NCBI RefSeq assembly: GCF_014839805.1
Contig: NC_051129.1
Coordinates: 11,226,920-11,290,919 of the forward strand
Length of the DNA: 64,000 nucleotides
Source of the DNA: Manduca sexta
Taxonomy: Eukaryota > Arthropoda > Insecta > Lepidoptera > Sphingidae
Direction of reading: 5' to 3'
The translations under genes and the position numbers were made by a program. The notes beneath the pieces are model-generated. The model did no database searches. It saw only the letters and a list, made by a program, of their open reading frames with translations, and was not told the DNA's origin. Of the stretch, positions 13,078 through 24,495 are shown one piece after another (the first letter of the stretch is position 1; each line of letters begins with the position of its first letter).

Positions 13078-16000
13078 ATGGATGTTGTCGCAAGATCACT
13101 GAAAGAGGCTGAATGCCGCCTGAAGGATATCAATGATGCAATCTCTAAAGGAGACTCGGAAATACAGAAGTTCTACCAAGACTCTGTTATTTTTATCACT
13201 GGAGTCAGTGGGTTTATGGGAAAATTGCTTGTCGAAAAGCTTCTAAGGTAATCCAAATTTGTCAAAATTAGACGTATCTGACTGCTCGGTAAAGACGTTT
13301 AAATTTGTATGTGTAAAAGAAGAGCTTTTGATTATTAATGTAATTTCACATGCTAGTTCGAGTTGGTATTTTTTTTTATTGCCTTAGTAGGGAAAAGAGC
13401 AAGCGGTCCGCTTGATGGTAAGCAGTATACGTCGCCCATGGACTAAAGCAATGCCAAAGGCACAGCCAAGCCGTTGCCTGAATAATCATTCATTATCCTT
13501 TCCTATGTTATTAAAGGTAGTTGAGATTGGCTTTTTGCCGAAGGATAGAATTTGGAGTAAATTGATTTAGTTTTAGTTCTTTTAGAATTTAGACTTCTTA
13601 ACTTTACCTTCTGTCAGCATTTTCTATGAATCATGTTTTTAATTTAAAAGAACCTCCAAATATAGTAAAAGAATTGAACATAAAAACCGGCCTAAATCAA
13701 TATTTTTGTTTTCTTGATAACTTTAGAGCTTTGTTCCAGGGCTTGTAATGTTAGGAAAATCTACATTTTAATTCGTCCGAAGGAAGGAAAGACAATTCGA
13801 GATAGATTGAACGATATCAAAAAAGATCCGGTAAGTATAACTTTTAGACTGTTTTACTCTTGCCGATAGGGGCCGTTCAAGTATTATGTTACACAATTTT
13901 TGAAGATTTTTGAAACCCCCACCCCCTATGTAACGCATCGTAACGTTTTCCATCGTAAAGGTTATATAACTCTAAAATTATTATTTTTTTTCGCAAAGTA
14001 CCGGAATATCGCTAAAATACCTTTGTTATTGTTGTAAAATAAAAAATCCAATGTTACATAACGCGTTGCTCGAACCCCCCTTCCGCGCCTGTAACGCATC
14101 GTAACGTTTTACATGACCTCCTCTCCCTTCCAAATTGCGTTACGTAATACTTGAACGGCCCCATAGCTTACATAGTTACCTCTTTCTCTAGTCTTCAGAA
14201 TTTCTCATAATCCAGAAACTAGACAATATTATAGAAAAAAATACATATTGTCGAGGTATACGTGATACACGAATATATAATTTTTTTTTTTAATTAAAGC
14301 AATTTTGGTGATGAGTTGGCTATTTTGCCGCTATTAGGTAACTCGAAACCATTGTTTGTTTTTTTTTAGGGATTCGACTACCTTCGAGAGACACAGCCTA
14401 ATTTTGGAGATAAAATAGTATCCGTGGAAGGTGATATTTCAGAAATTCGTCTAGGGATTAGTGATTCCGACTGGGGGACTCTAACTGAAGAGGTAAGTTT
14501 ATTTCTTCCTAGACTAGATGTGTGCTTTACAATAACTAATATCACGAAGATAGGAAGGCACTAAAACGAAATTATATAAATAATAGTCAAATGTCTTAAT
14601 TAAATAATTATGAAGAGTACGGATTTGTGTGGTGGTATGGTATTATCGTGATTTATTATTTTAAATACAGGTAGATACAATATTCCACCTGGCAGCCACA
14701 ACGAACGTCGATATACCGCTCCCAGCGGCAACTTTGATCAACATTCGTGGCACTAGAGAAATCCTGCACTTGGCAAAACAATGTTCTAAACTCAGGTAAT
14801 ACAATATAATATAGCGCTATTATTTAATTCATTCAAAAGTGACAAAGCCACGCAGTTGACATTTGAAAATACTTTACGTGTAAGGACTTGCGAGCAGAAG
14901 CTAATTATTTCACTCCTTTTTTTATATCACTTTGTAGTTTTTAAACAATAATGATTAATACGCAGACATAAGCAACGACTAAATAGAACAGATTAACGCG
15001 ATGACGATGCAAATGTAGCGCGACGTGGACACAAGCTTGGTATTAAGTATTAACTTTATTTCTAACAACAACTTTTATTACTGAACATTACAATTCCAGG
15101 GTCTTCGAATATGTCTCCACAGCGTATTGCCAAGCGACAACGGACAAGATTGGTGTTCAGTTAGACGAAAAATTCCAACCGTGTCCAATACCTCCCGCCA
15201 CACTGATAGAACTGGTTGAAAATGTGGACAAAACCCGCTTGGGAGCTATAGTATCAGGGTAATTATTACAAAAATAAGCAGACTAATGACTTGTCTGTAT
15301 TATGAGACTGCTGACAACATAATATAATGTCCCAACTCCCCGAATGTTCTGCACACTTCAGAGCTTCGTAATTTATATCTTCGATGGCGTTACTCCTGTT
15401 CATGGGCAAGCGTAATGCTTTCACCTTCTTCACGTTTTCCTCTATAGAAAATGTACTCCCACGATACCTTTAGGGATTTTTCCCATTGCCCACGATGACA
15501 AACGAGCAGGGAGCAAAGTTAGAAATCAGAAACAAGTTACTTAGCAACGAGAAGCGAATGAGAGTTCCGATTGTTTTACCTAAGGTCGCCGTATTTCCCC
15601 GAGCAACAAAAAGACGCCATTGCCATGCAACATAGTCAAGAAACAAAAAAAAAATTATACAGTTTTGTCAGAAACTAAATCATTCTTTATGAGGTTAAGT
15701 ACCGGTAATTATTTATTTCAGATTGACAAAGAGTTGGCCCAACACGTACACCTTTACAAAAGCAGTCGCTGAAGAGCTCGTCAGGAGTATGGCGGATGAG
15801 ATACCCATTTGCATCGTTAGGCCGCCCATTGGTACTTATGCTTTTACTTTATAACCTGCAGGAACAGATAAAGCAACCCCTGGTGACTATATAATGGTTC
15901 ACTATTTTTTTCATAGCTTGATATTGTTTAAGAAAAGGATTCCAGATTATATTTCTTTGCTTATAAAAATTACACATGCCTATATATACTAAATCGAACA

Positions 16001-18125
16001 GGAACTGATCCTATTGTTCACTACATTTATGGATATTTGCAACATCCAGCTGCTGCGGATAGAGCATACATTTTCAAATAGATTCACAAATTATATTTTG
16101 TCATTTTTAATGTACATTTTTCAGTTATTGGCACATACAACGAGCCAGCACCAGGATGGGTTGACATGAGCAGTGCGTATGGACCTAGCGGTGTAAGTGA
16201 TCATAGTCATTTTTAGCGACAAATCAAAATACCCACACTGCGTTAGAAGTTTAAGTAAATCATTGTGCTAAATATAAACACTTACTCTACTCTACCGTGC
16301 CAGGATAAACAAGAAAATAAAAGAAAGTGTAAACTGGAATATTGTCCAGTGTGCGAATAAAATATGGTATATATATTTTTCACAGAGTATAATAAGATCT
16401 GGTCTTGGCATCGTGCGGCTCTTTTATGGAAGAGAAGACAAACTTTTATGTCTCGTGCCGGGAGATTATGCGAACAACTGTATTCTAGCAGGTGCTTGGG
16501 ACTGCGTGGAGAGGAGGAAAGCAGGAGACAAAGATGTTAAAATTTTCACTGTGAGCAGTAGCAAGAGTGGCGTTCAGTTGTGAGATTTTACAATTCGCTT
16601 ATTACTGAGATCAGGAATACCAGATTAGTATTGTTATATTATTGGCCGAAAAAATAATTTTATCTTTAGCCAGGTTAGCCTAAAATATCTTTCCTCAAAT
16701 TCTACGAGGATTTGCATAGACTTTAATTATTTTTCCTGTGGACACTAAATGCTTAAAATCATTTTGAGGCGTGTGCGTTGCCATGCTTTTGTTTGTTTGT
16801 AATGTGACTGACGAGTTATAAGAGTTGTAGATGTCATAATCAGGCTCATTCCTATAAAGTAAAAACGATCTCAACTGTTTCTATTAGATCCCTAGCGAAA
16901 ATAGACTGAACGTTAGACTTTCCCATCAACACACCTACCACTACAGCTCCTGTAAGCCAGGAGCAGCAGTGGCATGCATTTTATGACACCGAGCGGTGAA
17001 GCTCGGCGAGTCTCAGGGAACACGAATTTGTATTTATCCCGCAACGATATTAATCAAACAGAAAGATAGGGCGGAGCTGGAATTATTAATTGTGGACTGA
17101 ACGTTAGTTTGACATAGCCTACAAATGAATTATTTTGATTGATTTAATTTTACAATTAAAGCGTAGATAGCGATTGGGTCAATTTATTGGAATCGGCGAT
17201 TGTGTGTATTTCAGGGACAGTGATTAATAATCTACGACACGAAGATATGAAGAATTATGCATCACGAAAAGGCGTATGCTATTGGGACACGCATGTCATT
17301 CAAAATAAATTATTTTACCGCATCCTTACTTGGTTCGTGCATTACATACCTGCAATTATAGTGGATTTTATTATGAATGTGTTTAACATCTCCAGGCCTG
17401 AAGGTATCACCTCGTAAGTATTTGATATAGATGAAAACTTATAAGATCTTTATAAGAATAAAATATTTTGAACCTTATATGAACAGGTTCAGTATATAAA
17501 CTCAGTCGTATAGCGACCAAAATCTAAGTTAATGTTTAATATTAAGGATGAACACATGCAAAAAAAATGTAGTGCCGTTGAGGAATTGGTGTACATTTTC
17601 AACTATAATTATAATCTATCATGTAGACAGAGGAGAGAAAGCAAATAAGGTGGATTATCAGGACAGCATGTAATATTCGACAGAAACAAGAGATACTGAA
17701 TTGCTTAAGGAAACTTTTAAGACCATTTAGATTCCACAGTGTTTTGCGTTCATTATTTTATTTTTATTTATTTATGTTCATTATTTTCCAGATTCGTGAA
17801 TTTGTATAAAAAATATGACGAAGTGGCCTTCGAATATGACTATTATTTGAGTATCGGCTGGAGCTTCAACGACAAGAATGTTGTCGAACTTCATCAGAAG
17901 ATGTCGCCAACTGACAAAAAGATTTTCAACATGGATATCTCTACTGTATACTGGGATCAAATGATGTTCTTATGGGCTTTGGGGGTGAAGAAATTTATTG
18001 TAAAAGAACCAACATTAATTGACAAATACGCGATTAAAAAGCAAAAAAATTTAAAAGTTGCCCATTACGCGATCTTGTTTTTATACTTATATGTCCTTTA
18101 TTCATTTTACAATCGCTTCAAGTAA
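13078..18125 (+). CDS. FAR: Fatty acyl-CoA reductase FAR-1, possibly disrupted at the exon 8 donor
   Basis: FARs reduce long-chain acyl-CoA to fatty alcohol with NADPH, usually at the ER or peroxisome membrane. Ten coding exons can be read: 13078-13247, 13740-13830, 14370-14492, 14671-14795, 15100-15258, 15722-15831, 16125-16192, 16386-16580, 17215-17413 and 17792-18125. The Rossmann motif TGVSGFMG is at residues 41-48 and the YTFTK (YxxxK) catalytic pair at 232/236. Exons 9-10 encode the C-terminal sterile-type domain and a terminal hydrophobic segment. An acceptor (TTGCAG) sits 2 nt before the ATG, so a 5' non-coding exon exists. Compared with FAR-2, exon 8 lacks the AG of TTGAGTGAGT. The frame therefore runs into TGA at 16581-16583 after 347 codons, and the usual donor is lost. 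Exons 9-10 remain open and an AATAAA follows at 18157. A weak in-frame donor (AAGA|GTGGCG) a few codons upstream could rescue splicing. Family assignment is firm; integrity is uncertain. Confidence 0.88.
13373..13490. repeat. Retroelement fragment in FAR-1 intron 1
   Basis: It contains GAGCAAGCGGTCCGCTTGAT, GGTAAGCAGTATACGTCGCC and GCCAAGCCGTTGCCT, words typical of lepidopteran LINE/SINE ends. A related fragment lies at 62590-62790. Confidence 0.6.
13869..14162. mobile_element. MITE with GGGGCCGTTCAAGTA ends in FAR-1 intron 2
   Basis: The inverted ends are GGGGCCGTTCAAGTATTA and its near complement ending TACTTGAACGGCCCC; the inner arms repeat GTAACGCATCGTAACGTTTT. The flanks carry ATA on both sides, a possible 3-bp target duplication as in PIF/Harbinger elements. 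It is 294 bp with no ORF. The superfamily is tentative. Confidence 0.85.
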
Positions 18126-18156
18126 TTATTATGTTAATTTTGTTCTTATATTCTAC

Positions 18157-18162
18157 AATAAA
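18157..18162 (+). terminator. Polyadenylation signal of FAR-1
   Basis: AATAAA 32 nt after the FAR-1 stop codon. Its survival fits a recently damaged or still transcribed gene. Confidence 0.6.
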
Positions 18163-18672
18163 CGCTTAGTGTTAAAATTAAATAATTTATTTGAACCTGT
18201 AAAATGTTATAGTTTATTTAGATTCCGTCAATATTAACTCTACCACCTGTTCGTAAAGCAGTTCTCACCAGAGAAGAATGGGCAAGAAACTCTGTTGTTG
18301 CTCTTTTAAAAATCTGTTTAAGATATAAACTATAGTACATGATACAGAGAATGAAAAAAAAAATGATTGTTTTTTTATTTTTGTTTAGAGCAGTTAATTG
18401 TCTTGTTTTGATTAGGGTAAGGAGTCTATAACAACCTACGTATATGCAAGTGTACGCGCCGTACGTATTATTGTGTTCAACTTTTTTGTTGTAATATTGC
18501 GTTGCTACATAAACTTTGAATCCGACAACTATTTACACATTTGTCAAGTAAAGCGCCATGTCGTAGAAAACAATCCACAAAATATCCATCATATTTACTA
18601 GACTTGCTTGTTACTTCGAACCTTACAATAAACGGGTAAGAATTGATATATGATCATTGTTTTATTTACCTA

Positions 18673-19274
18673 CTAGCTTTTGCCCGCGGCCACGCCCGCG
18701 TGATATAGTTTTTCGGGATAAAGTTTTCCGTTATAATAATCACGCTTTATATTTTACCGGAATAGAAAGAAGCCTATGCTCTTCCCAAGATCTCAAACTA
18801 TATCCATACCAAATTTCATCTAAATCCGTTGGGTAGTTTTTGAGTTTCACGTATTCAGACAGGCAGACAGATGCGGCGGGGGACTTTGTTTTATAAATTA
18901 TATTTTTTAGAACTTGTTAAGAGGAACAATTCCGTCATACATATTTATTTCATAACTTTAACCGTTTACTCTGCGTACGCATCGGAAACCCTCAAGACTC
19001 CTAATGGTCATAGCGGGATGATATATACCCTATAGCCACGCCGATAAATGAGCTTTCCAACACAAAAATATGTTTTGTATTCGAACCTATAGTTCCTGAG
19101 ATTAGCGCGTTCAAATAAACAAACAAACTTTTCAACTTTATATAATAGTAAAAAGTATCCTATGTCCGTCTCCTGGTTCTAAGCTACCTCTCCACCAATT
19201 TTCAGTCAAATCGGTTCATCTGTTCTTGAGTTATAAATAGTGTAACTAACACCACTTTCTTTTATATATATAGA
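18673..19274 (-). mobile_element. Composite non-autonomous Helitron A
   Basis: Read on the - strand it begins with TC (19274) and ends with CTAG (18673-18676), flanked by A and T as Helitrons require. The 3' hairpin (GCGGGC...GCGGGC type) sits just before CTAG. The 5' part (about 19155-19274, AACTCAAGAACAGATGAACC) is of a different subfamily from the rest, so the element looks chimeric. Confidence 0.8.
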
Positions 19275-19734
19275 TTATTTTATTTCCTGCAAAAATGTAA
19301 AGAAACATAGTTAAATAATCTAAAGCGGGTATCCTTAAACACGCACACATTTAAGTTTCACAGCGAGTAATTACACGAGCTCACTTACACATAGTGCGAT
19401 CTGAGGCATACTACGTTCCATGACGTTTGTTTGCATTTATTCATATAGACAAGTAAATGATATAGGACACAACTATCGATAACTTAATGCAATCAAAGTT
19501 TAATGTACAACGACATCTTAAATGGTTTTGCTCTGAGTGTTTGCTATACGAATAATAAATGTCGCCAAATTGATCAAGTTAGCAAGATTCGAAAACTTCG
19601 TTAAAAGTTCTAAATGAACAAACTTTATGAGAGAGGGTATTGAAAGAGCGTACCTATTGGAGATTTGCTTGTATTAAAGTTTTATACAGTGAAAATTGAT
19701 GCTTATTGATTTTAATTTGGTTTTTATTCGGTTG

Positions 19735-20079
19735 CAGGGGTACCTGGCGGTAAGCAATAAGTATTACATACATAACATCACGCATTTATCCCCGAAGGGG
19801 TATGTAGAGGCGCAACTAGGGCACCCATTTTTCGCCAAGTATGTTCCGTCCCATGATGTGATAGGGGGCGAGCCTATCGCCATATCGGGCACAAATTCCA
19901 GACTCCGGGCTAATACTGAGCAGAAAAACCCAAATATCACTTGGCCGAACCCAGGACCTCAGAGCACTATTGTACCGGTCATGCAATACAACTACGCCAC
20001 CGAGGCAGTTGATAAGTATTATTACATATTAAAGAAGACTATTTTAAATTGTTTAGATTATTTTATGGTTAGCAAGTGA
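19735..20079 (+). other. Unassigned open segment, possible exon
   Basis: The frame is open from a good acceptor (CGGTTGCAG ending at about 19737) to TGA at 20077-20079, about 114 codons. It is richer in G and C than its surroundings and contains the segments HLSPKGYVEAQLGHPFFAKY and WPNPGPQSTIVP. I do not recognise a family. It could be a terminal exon or a transposon gag-like remnant. There is no obvious counterpart behind FAR-2. Confidence 0.3.
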
Positions 20080-20194
20080 AGATAATAATTAAATGCAATT
20101 TTAATCAACTCTTCGGGTATAATGTAACAGGATGGCCTTGAAATTTGTAACTGACGTGCAAGCTAACAAAACCTTTTTATAACCCGATTGTACA

Positions 20195-20410
20195 ATCAAA
20201 ACAAAGGTGGCTCGTCCAAAGCAGCAAAGTTGAACTTTGCATGCTGCAGAACTACAATCAAGTTGAAGATCAGGTCGATACCCTGAATCGCTAACAACTC
20301 ACTTTGGGAGCGGCACTTCACAAAGACTTCGGTGTGCCCGTGAATTCACTTTATTGCAAATCATTGGAATCAATACTTTAATGTTATAGCAAGTTAAAGT
20401 TTATTTTGAT
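20195..20410. repeat. Segment shared with 36298-36530 downstream of both FAR genes
   Basis: Common words in order: CAAAGCA, CAATCAA.TTGAAGAT, CAGGTCGATACCCTGAATC, GGGAGCGGC, TTGCAAATCATTG. It lies 2.1 kb after the FAR-1 stop and 1.5 kb after the FAR-2 stop, so the duplicated unit extends beyond the genes. Non-coding as far as I can see. Confidence 0.75.
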
Positions 20411-20544
20411 TGTAGCTGTAGGTAATAACATGTGGGAGTATTAGGGTTTTGTAAATGATATCACTAATAGAAAGCTGCACAGGTCTTTAGACACTATATT
20501 ATATTCGTTACTTTTTCTCCAAAAAGTATGTTGTATGGAGAGTT

Positions 20545-20580
20545 ACCCCTTAGATAAAAAAACGTCTATGAATAAGGGGG
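20545..20580. mobile_element. Solo end of the foldback MITE family
   Basis: CCCCTTAGATAAAAAAACG and CGTCTATGAATAAGGGGG match the right end of the elements at 5046, 10136 and 63166. The rest of the element is absent. Confidence 0.7.
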
Positions 20581-22324
20581 ATGGTGTAAACGATTAAAAT
20601 TTTTGTATTTCGACCAAAGAGATCTAAGATTATATTATAGAGTGGACATTGAGAAGATTGACATACAAAAATTCTGCGCTTATGCGATGGTTACTCCATC
20701 TACCGTAAAATAGCAAAACATCAATGTAAAATACATCATATTTTTGCCATATTGTGACTCACGTTTTTAATGCGCATATTACAATATTTTCTGTCAATAT
20801 GTTATATTTATATTATTACCTAGGGACGCTGTTGCATCTTGTCAGACGGACATATCTGATAAAACAACGACTAATTACCAATGGGTAATAACTCAGAATA
20901 ACTTTTGGAGCACACATTTGGTCTTGATGTCCGGTCTATAACTATAATGTCTATGATCTCGACTAAGTTTTGTTTGTGTCTAAGATACGTCCTTAACAAA
21001 ACAAATAGGCATAGACAAACATCTAGAAAGGAAATGTGAATGCAATACTAACATAACATATCCAAGGTTAAATCAATAATAATAAACGTTGAACTTGCAG
21101 TTATCCGGCTGTCGTGTGTCACTGCACGGTCATGGGCAGCGATCATAGACAACGGGACTCGCTTTTTTCTCACCGAGGTCGGGAGCAATTGGCAACAGTA
21201 TTTAAAAATGGCGCTTTGTTTCAACGTGTTCGAACGTTCGAGTTTTGAATGGATTTTTTTTTAAATTTTTAATTGAGTGTTGATAGCTTTATGGTATGTT
21301 CACTGTTTAAACTATAAAGCTGTGGCTACATAGCCGAGTCTAAGGAGTATAGGACCTGTAGCTTTACCTTATTATTATATGTAGCTAGTTTAAATATTTG
21401 ATCTTCCATTTATCTATAAGAAAAATTGGTAGGTTGGTCAATATACGCGCATTACGTATAAATTATTACATCGACTTTCCAATTTGTTAGAGAAAGAGAA
21501 AATATAAAGCAAGATTTTTATCACCGAAAAACTTTTCAAGCGGTCAGAAACGCGAGCGAACGCTAGTTAATTAATATTTCATAGTAACTCAAACCCTCAT
21601 TTGTAATTCCACTTTAAACTTTCGGCAGACAAAGGATACATAAATATTATGTTAAGAAACAATACAGAACCACGACCTCGCAAAGAGAATGTAATCCCTT
21701 GTGCTATCAATATTGCATACAAGACTGAACCGCTGAATGATCGTGAGCACAATAGTCGTATTTGAAGATGATCACAGAGTTTTAGTACCTCTTGAAATAT
21801 TGAAAATGGTAATTCCTTTCTTTAACTATTCACATTCCATGTTTATTGTTAGTCACGATATTTATTAATTTAACTAATATAACCAACAACTATTTCGTGA
21901 CAAATAATGTTTATATAAAAGTTTTTTATATCCTAACCGTATTTTGTCAATATTTTGCTTCTAAAAGATTTTTTCGAAATAACTGAATGATAAAGAATAC
22001 GATATAGTTTGAGATTTTTATGTGACTGTATTTCCAAAGGTTGCTATCGCGTAAAACGCTCACCCAAAAGTCCGGTGGTTTGTATACGCCGGCCTTTGCC
22101 TGTCTAACTAACTTAGTGCCAAAAAAATGTGACTACATAAGTATAATAGTTCCAGCGAAAGAAAACGAAAGTAAATCGCGAGTACTCGCACAGATATCTC
22201 GAGTTTAATGTGGTAGTTTAAGAACAATTATTTTTTAAACTACATTATAATTATGTCTATGATTACGCTACTGTCTTAGACAATTACAAAACATTAATAA
22301 TTTCGTAAACACCAAACATAATCA
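20581..22324. other. Intergenic, nothing recognised
   Basis: No exon-like open frame or known motif. One short stretch near 22060-22110 (GGTGGTTTGTATACGCCGG) resembles the repeat at 43250-43330. Confidence 0.4.
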
Positions 22325-22514
22325 TAAATGGAATACTGGCAGCACTAAATTCAAAAATAGAACGAGCAATGCACGTTCGTCGTATCCATAAGGTCCACAT
22401 TACGATGGTGTTACATATTCCCAGATCGGCGCGCACGCAAAGTTCGTGACGATCAGTGCAATGTAGCAAATGGTGCTATCTCTCGAAAACAGTTTTAATT
22501 CGTGTAATAGAAAA
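22325..22514. repeat. Interspersed repeat, family also at 844-1101
   Basis: Same order of words as 844-1101, including ACTGGCAGCACTAAAT, AAATAGAACGAGC and CTCTCGAAAACAGTTTTAAT. Unclassified. Confidence 0.7.
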
Positions 22515-22534
22515 CATTATTTTTTAGAGAAGGA

Positions 22535-22693
22535 ATATTTTTTTCTGTTTTTGCAATATCTTTCATTGATGCTCCGCTCCTATTGGTCATAGCGTGATAT
22601 TATATAGCCTATAGTCTTCCTCGATAAATGACCTATCGAACACTAATATGTTTTTTCAATACGAATCAGTAGTTTCTAAGATTATTCTCTAAA
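22535..22693 (-). mobile_element. Truncated Helitron fragment abutting Helitron B
   Basis: It holds one monomer of the Helitron repeat (GCTCCGCTCCTATTGGTCAT at 22570) plus the TTTTTGCAA... spacer, and is cut exactly where element B begins at 22694. Probably an older copy invaded by B. Confidence 0.65.
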
Positions 22694-23697
22694 TTAGCTT
22701 TTGCCCGCGGCTCCGCCCGCGTTATAAAGTTTTTCAGGCTAAAGTTTTCCGTTATAATAGTTTAGTATAAGTTTCCCGGGAGCCTATGTTCTTCCCAGGG
22801 TCTCAAACTGTCTGCATACCAAATTTCATCTTAATACGTTGGGTAGTTTTTGAGTTTAACACGTTTAGGCAGACAGATGCAGCGGGGGACTTTGTTTTAT
22901 AATATATTTTTTAGAACTTTTTAAGAGGAACAATCCCGTCATACATCATTGTTGCATAACTTTAACCATTTACGCAGCGCACGCAATGGAAGCTCTGAAA
23001 ACTAATAATTTTCCCCCGTTTTTGCAACATGTCTCATTGTTGCTCCGCTCTTATTGGTCATAGCGTGATGATATATAGCCTATAGCGCTCCACAAATAAA
23101 GGGCTATCCAACACAAAACAATTTTTTCAGTTCAAACCGGTAGTTCCTGAGATTAGCCATTACAGCTCCGCTCCTATTGGCCATAGCGTGATGATATATA
23201 GCCTATAGCACTCCACGAACAAAGGGCTATCCGACGCAAAAAGAATTTTTCAGTTTGTACCGGTAGTTCCTGAGATTAGCCATTACTGCTCCGCTCCTAT
23301 TGGATATAGCGTGATGATATATAGCCTATAGCACTCCACAAATAAAGGGCTATCCAGCGCAAAAAGATTTTTTCAGTTTGGACCGCTAATTCCTGAGATT
23401 ACCCATTACTGCTCCGCTCCTATTGGGTATAGCGTGATGATATATAGCCTATAGTACTCCACGAACAGAGGGCTATCCAACACAAAAAGAATTTTTCAGT
23501 TCGAACCGGTAGTTCCTGAGATAAGCCATTACTGCTCCGCTCCTATTGGGTATAGCGTGTTGATATATAGCCTATAGCACTCCACGGACAAAAGGCTATC
23601 CAACGCAAAAAGAATTTTTCAGTTTGGACTGGTAGTTCCTGAGATTAGCGCGTTCAAACAAACAAACAAACTCTTCAGCTTTATATAATAGTATAGA
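22694..23697 (-). mobile_element. Helitron B with five 123-bp tandem monomers
   Basis: Read on the - strand: 5' TC at 23697-23696 and 3' terminus CTAA at 22697-22694, with flanking A and T. Both ends fit the Helitron rule TC...CTRR. The 3' hairpin CGCGG/CCGCG lies about 10 nt before the end. The word GCTCCGCTC starts at 23042, 23165, 23288, 23411 and 23534, an exact 123-bp period. No Rep/helicase ORF is present, so it is non-autonomous. Confidence 0.88.
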
Positions 23698-23845
23698 TAT
23701 AGATATAGATAATAAGGTTATATTCCCGTGACACGCGTAATGTCATGTAACTGACAAGTAACTGTCATGTTAGCCGGCTAACATTCTAATGGTAAATGGG
23801 TTAAGAAACATACGAACAACGTTACAAACTTCCTAATATACATTA

Positions 23846-24309
23846 CTAGCTTTTGCTCGCGGCTTCGCCCGCGTGACAGAGATAAAAGGCCCGCTATATT
23901 TTTTCGTTGGATAAAAAGTAGCCTATACCGTTTCCAGGTTCTCAAATTACTTCCATAACAAACATTAATATCTGTTGGGTATTTTTTGAGTTTATCGCGT
24001 TCAGGCAGATGAACGGGAGACTTTGTTTTATAATATACTTTTTAGAACATTTTAAGATGCCTTTTACTTAATTCCGTCTTACATGTTTGTTGCGTAACCT
24101 TAATCATTTACGCAGCACAGGTAATGAAAGCTATTAAAAGGGATACATTTTTCCGTTTTTATAACATTTTTCATTGATGCTCCGCTCCTATTGGTCATAG
24201 CGCCTTCCTCAATAAACCTATAAAACATTAAAATAATGTTTAAATCAGCAATTATTGCGATTAGCGCGTTCAAACAAACAAACTTGTTAGCTTTATATAC
24301 TAGCATAGA
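23846..24309 (-). mobile_element. Helitron C, single monomer
   Basis: TC at 24309-24308 and CTAG at 23846-23849 on the - strand, flanked by A and T. The hairpin is slightly changed (GCTCGCGGCTTCGCCCGCG). It sits inside the FAR-unit segment that is uninterrupted at about 12050-12070, so that locus shows its empty site. Confidence 0.85.
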
Positions 24310-24495
24310 TTACAGGGTTCACACAATGCTATGATAATTAATTATGTATTTATTTTAATTAGCACGTACATATATAATTTAGGTTTTCCTAGACCTTTTT
24401 GCTTGTTTAGCAGTGATATTGAGGGTGACTGGTGACGCTGGAAGTAACTTTGTAATTTTAACAATTGAAAACTAGGTACAAAGTGAGTACACATA
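24310..24495. repeat. FAR-unit upstream segment, paralogous to 12060-12260
   Basis: Matches the region upstream of FAR-1 between the insertions of Helitrons C and D. It supports a third, decayed FAR unit here, whose exon 1 relic lies at 26.6 kb. Confidence 0.75.
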
